A stretch of 64,000 nucleotides of DNA from Branchiostoma floridae. Lineage: Eukaryota > Chordata > Leptocardii > Amphioxiformes > Branchiostomatidae. The notes under the pieces are model-generated. The model did no database searches. It was not told the origin of the DNA and worked only from the letters and a program-made list of their open reading frames with translations. The stretch is from positions 12,166,061-12,230,060 of the forward strand of contig NC_049995.1 in NCBI RefSeq assembly GCF_000003815.2, written 5' to 3'. Position 1 is the stretch's first letter, and the number at the start of each line of letters is the position of its first letter. A program made the translations under genes and the position numbers. Positions 31,901 to 40,700 of this stretch are shown piece by piece.

Positions 31901-33867
31901 TCATAGAGGTGTGACTTAATCAAATAACATATATGATTATATGTAATGAGTAGCATACTTATGTCTACAGACATCTTTCTACATAACAAACCTGGTTCAT
32001 TTGGCAAAGGTATGATTTCGTCGAACTCTAGTTTAGAACTTATTATGTAGGTATTCCAAACTCTTGTAGGTGATCATAGCTCTGTGCTCATCTGCGCATA
32101 TTTACCTCCATGAAATGTCATGGAATGGAGGTTATATTTTCTGTTACGTGTCTCTGTCTGTGTAGATGATTACTCAAGAACGGCTGGATGGATTGGTTTC
32201 ATACTTGTTGTGTTGGTGGGGTGTGATGAAAGCTCGAATCGATGAGATTTTGGGCGCCGTATCTGTCGTTATAATTGATGTAATAATATCAAAAATCACC
32301 CCTATATGTGAGATATATTGGTACAGGCATCGTGCTTTATGTGTTTGTTAATGGGCTTAGCTCCAAGCAGATGGTGACAGCTGTTTGGGGGTGTCTCTGT
32401 CTGTATACAAGATTACTCAAGAATGGCTGGATGGATTGGTTTCATACTTGTTGTGTTGGTGAGGTGTAATGAAAGCTCGAATCGATGAGATTTGGGGCGC
32501 CGTATCTGTCGTTATAATCGATGTAATAATATCAAAAATCACCCCTATATCTGCGATATATTGGAACAGGCATCATGCTTTAAGTGTTTGTTAATGGGCT
32601 TTGCTCCAAGCAGATACCCATAACAGTAATATCCATTACTCTTAAATACAACCGACCATCAACATACATAACATCCACAAAAAGCAATGAATATTTCATG
32701 GAGGTATGAGGTCCCCGAACTCTAGTTATATTTGTATATACTGCACTCACAGACTACATAGACGAGATAGAGACTATAGAAAAACAAAAACAACTTCCAA
32801 CAAGAAAATATGTTATATCGTTATCTACCATGATGAGGTATAATTATATATAGTTCCACTTGTCAACAAATCTAGAAGTACTGCATTGTAAAAATTGGTG
32901 CTTATAAATGATACTAGAACACAACTTGATTGACATGCATGTTTCGCCGCGTTAACACTCTATACCCGTATTGCTGACTTGGTACTGAACATAGCACCAT
33001 CTTCCTGCTTTAGTTACACGTGCCTTTACCCAACAACATTGGAGTAATCACGTGCGTAATTGCAAGATTCTATTCTAGTATTTGCTTTTATGGAAACGTT
33101 CTTGTCCTTTATTTGTTTCCAAATTAAAACGTCTGCTTGGGCCGTCTTACACGTGACATGCAATCCTTAGTGTGCCAGTTAACGAGAGAGGGTTGAGAAG
33201 GAAGTGCGCACCCCGGGCCCTCCTTCACCTTAAAAAAGTCACATGCAGGCCAGGCAGACAGCGACTAACTGTCTGCCTACCATTGCCTTCCAAGACAGAT
33301 GGATGCCAACAACAAAACATAACTGGTCACACGCCGAGCATTTTGCCTACAGCATAAAAAAACTGACATTACCTGGTCATCGGTGATGCTGATGCCAGGA
33401 TCCACACTCATGCCTGGCCGCATCAGATCAGCCAGCTGCTGGCATGTCTGTACCGCTGGGCAGAGAATAGTCTTTTGGTGTCATATATAAGTATTTGCTA
33501 ACGTCTCATTCTAATAAAGAAGGCAAATGAAATCTAAGCGTAAAGATTCGTCCTCAGTCAGAGGCCGCCAGCTTCATGTGGCTGAACAGGTATATTAAAA
33601 GGCATTTCTTTCTTGTCAATTGTCCTTAACACGTCGCACTCATGTGGAACTGTATACGTTGGAAGCCAAACACTAGTTTCTGCTAAGTTAAAAAACGCCT
33701 TGAAATGCAATTTATCTACTGCTAGAGAGATCAGAATGTGTACTAACGACACAACTTAAATTGCCCGCTATAGTGTAAGAAGTAGTAGTTGGTAACTTAC
33801 GTCGTGCGGCATGTACCCCGCACACACAGCACAGCGCCAACGTGACCGCGCACAGCATGTTTGCCAT
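26000..33867 (-). CDS. Secreted mosaic protein: MIB/HERC2-like, two unnamed modules, EGFs (457 aa)
   Basis: Ten exons read in frame: 33801-33867 (ATG at 33865-33867), 33373-33455, 30480-30612, 30153-30212, 29240-29539, 28356-28655, 27946-28059, 27332-27448, 26773-26856, 26000-26115 (TAG at 26000-26002). They sum to 1374 nt, 457 residues plus stop. Order: signal peptide ([13 protein letters not shown], cleavage likely after residue 20); a MIB/HERC2-like segment about 33-90 ending in [20 protein letters not shown]; a Cys-containing linker; two ~100-aa modules (115-214, 215-314) each on a 300-nt exon; two EGF domains (315-391, the first starting DVDEC, calcium-binding type); and two four-Cys units with spacing C-x4-C-x5-C-x8-C (392-457). 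Each junction has AG/GT. No enzyme domain is present, so a secreted adhesion or binding role is only an inference. It is the inverted paralogue of the gene at 34760-45641 but lacks the protease. Confidence 0.78.
26314..26580. mobile_element. Fold-back MITE, AAGCAGATCCTAC family
   Basis: The left end CCAAGCAGATCCTAC..GGCATAAGATAGTA is mirrored at the right end (..TACTATCTTATGC..GTAGGATCTGCTTGG). The inverted ends are about 45 bp. It lies in the last intron of the minus mosaic gene. Further copies or fragments lie at 28905-29221, 41667-41712 and, by internal homology, 46390-46680. Confidence 0.7.
27598..27912. mobile_element. Fold-back MITE, ACGTTTC family (315 bp)
   Basis: Perfect 13-bp ends GTTCTTCCAACAC / GTGTTGGAAGAAC, with inner similarity continuing about 120 bp on each side (GACGTTTCGGTGTC..ATCATCAGGGT..AGAATGGCTGGATC). 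It lies between two EGF exons of the minus mosaic gene. Confidence 0.8.
28098..28205. repeat. Fold-back repeat, AATACAACACGGGG
   Basis: GAATACAACACGGGG at the left is mirrored by CCCCGTGTTGTATTTTATTC at the right, with a GC-rich loop. Probably a small MITE. It lies in the intron between module 2 and the first EGF exon of the minus gene. Confidence 0.6.
28356..28655 (-). CDS. Module 2 exon (~100-aa unnamed domain), minus copy
   Basis: A 300-nt exon, phase 1-1, with [36 protein letters not shown], a LYPEQ..AVW block and a terminal C. It is closer to the plus-strand module 2 than to module 1, so the two modules had separated before the inverted duplication. Confidence 0.75.
28905..29221. mobile_element. 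AAGCAGATCCTAC-family MITE ending 20 bp from an exon
   Basis: Left end TTCAAGCAGATCCTACGG..CATAAGATAGTA; right end ATCTTATGCC..CTGGAGATTA. The right end stops about 20 bp before the donor of the module-1 exon (29240). The interior shares CTAGCCTGAT and CAGACTA words with 46462-46560. Confidence 0.6.
29240..29539 (-). CDS. Module 1 exon (~100-aa unnamed domain), minus copy
   Basis: A 300-nt exon, phase 1-1. Conserved landmarks: C at the start, [39 protein letters not shown], a SPD.IRGTWRL block and a C near the end. It is 300 nt in all four occurrences in this window (here, 28356-28655, 37027-37326, 41354-41653). I know of similar unnamed modules in marine invertebrate proteins but cannot give a family name. 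Confidence 0.75.
30657..31430. mobile_element. Interspersed repeat, TTTGCCAGAATGG family
   Basis: It begins ACCTTTGCCAGAATGGC followed by a GTGTGTCT run. It contains two similar blocks about 260 bp apart (around 31070-31140 and 31330-31395, each with an ATGAT..TTTTGGTATGT word, a CTAATT.GCAAAT word and AACAGCTAATTT). Non-coding. It lies in the long second intron of the minus mosaic gene and has no counterpart in the plus copy, so it inserted after the duplication. Confidence 0.55.
32103..32706. mobile_element. MITE with 14-bp ends and two internal tandem units (604 bp)
   Basis: TACCTCCATGAAAT at 32103-32116 is exactly inverted at 32693-32706. Inside are two tandem units about 243 bp apart (starting near 32149 and 32392), each with TGTCTCTGTCTGT, ACTCAAGAA.GGCTGGATGG, GCTCGAATCGATGAG and GCTCCAAGCAGAT. 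The plus paralogue continues without interruption at the matching intron position, so the insertion is specific to this arm. Confidence 0.8.
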
Positions 33868-33974
33868 CACTCTGACATGTATGCATGTATGCTACCACTG
33901 CCTCTTAGAGCTACATCTCCTGACTTTATATTTAACACCCAGTGACTCAGGTCTCTGCCAGGTGGCCTGCTTCC
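33786..33974 (-). repeat. Left arm of near-identical promoter/exon-1 inverted repeat
   Basis: 189 bp that match 34661-34841 in reverse complement, with one 8-bp insertion (an extra CATACATG) and two substitutions. It covers the TGACTCA and TATA elements, the 5' leader, the whole signal-peptide exon and the first 15 bp of intron 1. Confidence 0.9.
33924..33930 (-). promoter_or_regulatory. TATA box of minus mosaic gene
   Basis: TATAAAG on the minus strand, about 57 bp upstream of the ATG, conserved exactly in the opposite arm. A TGAGTCA (AP-1/TRE type) lies at 33943-33949, about 12 bp further upstream. Confidence 0.6.
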
Positions 33975-34660
33975 CTGCAAATAGCTTTATTTAAAATGTT
34001 GTTGTTTGATATCTGAAGGTAGTTTAATCAGATCATCCGGAAAGATGTGGCTTATCAGCAAAAAAATACGCGAATCCCACCTGCGCGAATTACCAGAAGA
34101 CAAGTGTTTATATTCTCATCAGTTCAGAAATAGAATATGTCACGATCTTAGCATGAAAGTTCATCTGTGTTGGTAAATTACAATTATCAGGGTCAATGTA
34201 ATTTGATAGGGCCATGTTGATTTCATTACATGGATGACATTCGCGCGCGCATCAGTTTTCGACCATATTGTAAATCGTACAAGGCACCTGTAAAATGAGC
34301 AAATATATAGTGTAGATTGAAAAAAAAGTATCGGAAAATAGATAGTTAATGTCATAGAATGCCCAAAATAAATATAAAATCAAAGAATAAGATGTGAAAG
34401 ACCAAAAATGAAAAATCTTTTGTCAGTAGGGAACGGTAAGAGATCCCGGCCACTACTATCGCCCGACCCAACCTCTGATTGGAGAATAGGTTTCACTTGC
34501 CACGCGCATAGCTTGAGGGTCGAGTTGTATTCTATTTTTGAGCTGTTGGGAATAAACGCACCTTGTTTTACTGATAAGACACATCTTTCCGGACGATTAC
34601 TAAATAACCGACGGATCAACAAAAAACATCTTAAAAACAACTATAATAAGCTTTTCGCGT
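33975..34660. promoter_or_regulatory. Divergent intergenic spacer of the inverted pair
   Basis: About 690 bp between the two near-identical promoter arms. Similarity between the two sides fades quickly inward (AAAGCTT/AGCTTT-type words remain). It should hold the shared upstream control region of both genes. The open frames here on both strands look like chance. Confidence 0.5.
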
Positions 34661-34685
34661 GGAAGCAGGCCACCTGGCAGAGACC

Positions 34686-34692
34686 TGAGTCA
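34686..34692 (+). promoter_or_regulatory. TGAGTCA (AP-1/TRE-type) site
   Basis: A perfect TGAGTCA 12 bp upstream of the TATA box and present in both arms. AP-1/bZIP binding is a known meaning of this word; use here is inferred. Confidence 0.45.
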
Positions 34693-34704
34693 CTGGGTGT
34701 TAAA

Positions 34705-34711
34705 TATAAAG
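34705..34711 (+). promoter_or_regulatory. TATA box of plus mosaic gene
   Basis: TATAAAG in the context TTAAATATAAAGTCAGG, 48 bp before the ATG at 34760. Identical in the other arm. Confidence 0.6.
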
Positions 34712-34759
34712 TCAGGAGATGTAGCTCCTAGAGGCAGTGGTAGCATACATGTCAGAGTG

Positions 34760-37700
34760 ATGGCAAACATGCTGTGCGCGGTCACGTTGGCGCTGTGCTG
34801 TGTGTGCGGGGTACATGCCGCACGACGTAAGTTACCAACTACGATGTCTATAATGTTTTTATGCTATAGAGGACCATATAGCGGGCAATTTTTACTTTGA
34901 TCTGTCAAGCCGTAGATACATACCTTTCACGGCGTTTTAGAACTTAGCAAAAACTAGTATTTTGCTTCAAAAATATATTTCAACAAGCATCACGGCATTG
35001 TTCATATCAATGTTGCACTCGACGGTAGCTAGCTAACAAACTTGTCTTAGTTTACCAAAGGTCTTACAATGATATCCGAATAACCCTGTCAAGAGCAAAC
35101 ATGAGCAATGTATCAACTTTGATATCGTGCAATGTCGTATGTGAACCTAGAAATTACAAAGTTCCAAAAGTATGCTTACAGCTTTTGGCGTATAAATAAA
35201 ATTGGTTAAGATTTATTCCTCGCTATCACCAATTCCGTCTACAACTGCCCTTGTATTGAAAGCCTGGTGCGGTTATGAATTCAAGGAGAAAAAAGGACCA
35301 ACAGCCAAATGGATAAGAAAGAAACGCATTTTCAGCCACGGACTAAGGACGAATCGTTACGATTAGATTTAGTTAGTAATTACTTCCTGTATAAGAAGGT
35401 GGCGTTAGAAAATACAGTTGTAATGTGGTATGGGGGACAGAGACGTTCGGAAGGAGAGAGTGGACGTGGTCCGGGCAAGCAGCCCGCGACGATGATGAAT
35501 ATGACACCAAAACACTGTTCTCTGCCCAGCGGTACAGACATGCCAGCAGCTGGCTGATCTGATGCGAGTAAACCTGAATGTGGATCGTGGCCTGAGCATC
35601 ACCGATGACCAGGTAATGTCAGATGCATACATGTCTGGGCGCAGACAAACTGCTCGTGTGACAACTCTGTTTTAATTTTGGAACAAAAGACATGTAGTAA
35701 GTATCCTTCATGTATCCTTCATAAGTATGACAAGAAAAGATAAAGCAAATACTGGAATAGTATCCTGCAATTGCACTTGATAATTACTCCAATGTTGTTC
35801 TGATGGGTATAGAGTGTTTACTCGGCGAAACATGCATGTCAATCAAATGAAAGCTTTATAGCTCCAATATAAGTATCATAAGCACTACCTTTTATTACAA
35901 TACAGTACTTCTAGATTAGTCGACAAGTGGAACTATATCATTATGCCTCATCATATGGTAGATCACGATATTACATATTTTCTTGTTGGAGATTTTTTTT
36001 AATGTTTGGTTTACAAGAATCGTGTGGTATTTTTTAGTCTCTATCTCATCTATGTTATTTGTGTCTATGGGGGCTGTATATACAAATATGGCACATGAGC
36101 ATAGAGCCATGATCACCTACAAGAGTTTGGAATACCTACACATAGACACATTACAAGTAAGTAGTGTTCACTAGGAGGTCAAGGGATAGGTGAGATGAGG
36201 TGAGAGATTGTTAAATGTATCCATAACTAAATACATGTGCGAACAGCCTAGTAAAGATCCTGTTCCCTCCGCCACGCCGCTGATCTGGGCACCGTGGCGG
36301 GCAGCTCGAGCAATCCCGGCTGGTGGCAAGTCAACTGGTATAACGGTCATGCCGGTTCCTACCGCATGGGGGCGGACAAAAAGTACGACCTGTTTCCGGC
36401 AGACCTAGGTAAGTTCCCATCACAGGCACAAAAAAACTTTAGACTTAGTAATCACTCAGATAGACTGTAAATATGTCATTGGGTGGGTCATATGCTCGGA
36501 CGAACCTTATGTTAGTTACGTGAAGTTACCAGCCAAGGGAATCGAAATCTGTATCTATCTCTATCTAAGCATCACTACGCTAAGTGACTGTGGAAGGAAG
36601 AAAAAAATTAATCAGTTAATGACTTCTTCACAGTCTTGTCCCTTTGTTCTTATTTTGTAGGCTGCCGTCCAGAAGCAAGTCAACTCGAACTTGAACCGTC
36701 TGATGTCTGCTGCACCGCAGGTTAGTTTTATTTATGGTTTGTTATCTCTATCCTAAAAGGTTTGTATACGTCTTTCAAAAGCTGATTATAATTATTCCAG
36801 TCAAAGAGTATACAAACAGCTCAAATACATGTACCTCTACATATGATTATGTCCGCAGAACACGAGGGTAAATCGTAACGAAGCACAAATGATGACAACT
36901 GCAAAATATCTTAAAGGCAAACTTATTTTTTTATTTTGAAATTACTTTGGATCTGTACGTAACGGTAAACCCTAAAGAAGGTGACTCGCTGAACAAGATG
37001 TCACAACTTACCGATTATGTTCACAGCTTGCACACACATCATCATTTCTGGCTCCACCACCGCACAAACTGATCGGATGACCCACTACACGCTGACTCAC
37101 CAGGTGTACAGTGGACGTCCCGTATACACCAGCGACTCGAGATCTGACTTTCTGTACTACCATGGTGACTTCAACATGTGGATGGTCGGACCCTATGTGG
37201 GGAGCGCCACTACCGGGATGTATGTGAGTGACAGAGCCATGAGTCCGGATCAAATCCGAGGCATATGGCGACTCGCAGTGGGCAGTGTGGCTACTTTCTT
37301 CCCCTCTGTAAAAGCATCATGTGCAGGTATGTGGAGCAATATGGATGACAAAAGAGAAGAATTTGGCCAAATAGGGACAAATACGTTGTCATGGGACCTC
37401 GGTCAGTTATTCTGCAGTCTATCCGGCTATCACGCCAGTCCGTCAGTTCACTGATAGGCGAACTAACTCCTACTAGTCTTTTATTTCTAACTTATCCAAA
37501 GTCTCCTATTTGGACGTATACAGCATGAGTCTGAAACTCACCTGCCTAGTAGGCTTGCTACTTGTCGCACTTTCCAGCGCCTTGAGTTGCAGAAATCATC
37601 AGTCAGAACCACCTCTCATCGGTCGTTTCGTCCCCTAATCTGAGACGGCCTCTAGGTGGGGGGACAGCAGGGCGAACGTCTTCACTCTGCTTCTCTGCAA

Positions 37701-40700
37701 CTCTTGAACTGACTACTACTCCTTGGTTCCCCACTTCTGGTCTTTCCTCTTGACCCACAGCCAAAAGCTGCATCTCTCCACTTCTTCGGATAACGCCTTC
37801 ACTAACTGTTTGTGACTGAGTGAGAGTTCTCTACAGAGGCGTGTGATGGATGTTCCTACGAATCCCCTGCATCCTACCTCTACTGGGTATAACAACGCCC
37901 TCCAACTGTTCTCTACACACTGTTGTACTAGGTCTTGATATTTGAGCTTTTTCCTCTCAAACGCAGCCTGAACANNNNNNNNNNNNNNNNNNNNNNNNNN
38001 NNNNNNNNNNNNNNNNNNNNNNNNNNNNNNNNNNNNNNNNNNNNNNNNNNNNNNNNNNNNNNNNNNNNNNNNNNNNNNNNNNNNNNNNNNNNNNNNNNNN
38101 NNNNNNNNNNNNNNNNNNNNNNNNNNNNNNNNNNNNNNNNNNNNNNNNNNNNNNNNNNNNNNNNNNNNNNNNNNNNNNNNNNNNNNNNNNNNNNNNNNNN
38201 NNNNNNNNNNNNNNNNNNNNNNNNNNNNNNNNNNNNNNNNNNNNNNNNNNNNNNNNNNNNNNNNNNNNNNNNNNNNNNNNNNNNNNNNNNNNNNNNNNNN
38301 NNNNNNNNNNNNNNNNNNNNNNNNNNNNNNNNNNNNNNNNNNNNNNNNNNNNNNNNNNNNNNNNNNNNNNNNNNNNNNNTCCTTTGAGTACATCTGCTTA
38401 GGTTCTTGGACATGGGAGAATATCGTAGGCTGCCCTTATAAGAAAACTTAATCTGTGGTCTGGTTTGTCCCACATGTTTTTCCACGTTAACTTTCTGTCC
38501 ACTGTGCTCTCCCAGTTAATCCAGGCTCCCTGCTGGTGTTGACCAACAACCTTTACTTTCCTCTCTTCTTCCATCATTCTCTTCACCTCATCCACTACCA
38601 GTTGTTTCTTTTCTCGCTGGGTGGCCTTGTCCCATCTCAGGGTTCTCTCGCCCCATCCAAGACCACACCTCCCCTGCTGTACAGCTCCTACTATATCTCT
38701 ATGCTTGAGCCTGCTGACAGCTTGGTCGATCACTCCGTCTGGATTCCACTTTCTCCCTGTTTTCTGCCCTCTGTAGGCTGCTCTAACTGCGTTGTCCTGC
38801 GACCACTTCAGCTCTAAAGCCGTCCGCACTTTCTCCAACTTGTATTCCTCTGTAATGGAGGTAATCGGAAGGGTCAGTTTGTTCCTCCCGGCTAATGCGG
38901 TCCTAGACAGACAACGTGGAACCCCCAACCACTTCCTTACGAACGAGTTTGCTTTTCCTTCGACTTGGTCGGCTGTTGAGAGGGGTATATCATACATCTT
39001 CATGGGCCATTTGAGTCTTGGTATCAGGACACTCTGTAGACACCACACTTTCAGTTTGCCCGGTAGCTCACACTTGTCTATCGCCCTTAGGCCTTCCACT
39101 GCTTGTTTCACCAGCTCTTGTCCTCGCTTGGTGTCAGCTATGTCGCTTGTGTAAAGCCGTCCCAGGCTTTTAACAGGTTCCTGTTGGATTGTGGGAATGT
39201 CTTGGTTATTTATTGAGAAAACTCTGTTGCTGATTTTCCCTTTCCTTAGTGACAGACTTCTGGATTTGCTGGGTTTAAATCTCATCCGCGCCCAATCTGT
39301 TAACTCTTCTAACCTCTGCAGTACTCGTCTGGTACACGGGGCAGTCCTAAGAATGCTGGTTACATCATCCATAAAAGCCCTGAGTGGCGGAAGTCTTTGT
39401 CCTGAAGGCAGTTTTATTCCACCTGCCGCTTGCCTTGCACCTATGAGGAATATTTCAAAACCCAGAACAAAAAGGAGAGGTGAGATGGTGCAACCCATTG
39501 CTATTCCCTTTTCCAACTGTTGCCATCCTGTAGTGAACTGTGGTGTGGTTACACTAACTCTGAAGTCCTGGAAGTAGTTCTGAATCATGGTTCTAATGGT
39601 CTCTGGCACCCAGAAGAAGTTCAGTGCATAATGGATTACGCTGTGCGGTACTGCCCCATATGCATTGGTGAGATCTAACCACACTACGTGCAAGTCCTCC
39701 TTTTGGCGTCTTGCCATCTGAATCTGTTGCCAAATCGTGCTTGCATGTTCGATGCATCCAGGAAAGGCTGGAACCCCTGGCTTCTGGACTTCAGTGTCAA
39801 TGTNNNNNNNNNNNNNNNNNNNNNNNNNNNNNNNNNNNNNNNNNNNNNNNNNNNNNNNNNNNNNNNNNNNNNNNNNNNNNNNNNNNNNNNNNNNNNNNNN
39901 NNNTTGGCGAGCAGGTAGGTTATCATCCGCTTTGTTAAGATGGAGAAGAACAGCTTTCCCTCTACATTCAACAGTGATATATTTCGGAACTGCTTGATGT
40001 CTGTAGAAACTTTCTCCTTTGGGATCAGTACTCCTCCTGCTCTTCTCCAAGCACTAGGGATACACTGTTTCTTCCATGCAACTCTAAAAAGCTTCCAGAG
40101 CAGTCTCACAACCTTTGGACACTTCTTGTATATCTGATAGGACACACCGTTTGGCCCTGGTGCTGAACCAGCCCTCGCTTTCTTGACAGCCGTCTCCAAC
40201 TCGCTCCACCTGGGGAGGGATACATCAAAGGGTATTTCGGGTTCAGTTGGTCTGGGTACGTAACCTGGCGACCCCAACTCTTCATCTCTCTGGGGATCGC
40301 TGTACGTTTGTTTGAGATGCAACTCCAAATCTTCCCTAGAAATCTGAAGAGAGCCTCCCTTCTTTTCCTCAAGCAAGTTTCTAGCAAACTTGTATGGGTT
40401 TTTGAAGAATTGGTTTCTCTCTTTTGCTTTCCTTTTACGCTTCCTTCTGAGTCTCTCGGCTCTCCTAAGGCTTTTCAACTTCGATTTAATCTCTTCCCAT
40501 AACGGCTCTAGACCTTCCTTCTCTTCTTGCTTTGCTTTACGCCATCTCTTCCTCAACTGGCGACGTCTGCGGACCAATATTGCAATCTCTCTCTCTCTGC
40601 GACTCGTCTGTTTTTCGCGGGCCTCTTTTCCCTCCTTCTTGTACGTGCCGAACCTTTCGCTGCAGTAACTGTACACTAAGTTGCCGAACTGGTTAAGTTT

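Larger units (their letters stand above)
34661..34841 (+). repeat. Right arm of near-identical promoter/exon-1 inverted repeat
   Basis: Partner of 33786-33974. Identity is complete except for two adjacent substitutions (about 34728-34729) and the absence of an 8-bp duplication. Outside the arms the two genes differ far more, at intron and codon level. Confidence 0.9.

Noticed and set aside
34380-34731. Open frames on both strands in the spacer between the inverted genes
   Set aside because: They overlap promoter elements, have no family match and are not shared between the two arms.
37716-38485. Long frames made largely of X on both strands
   Set aside because: They run through the 405-N gap; only the flanking RT-element residues mean anything.
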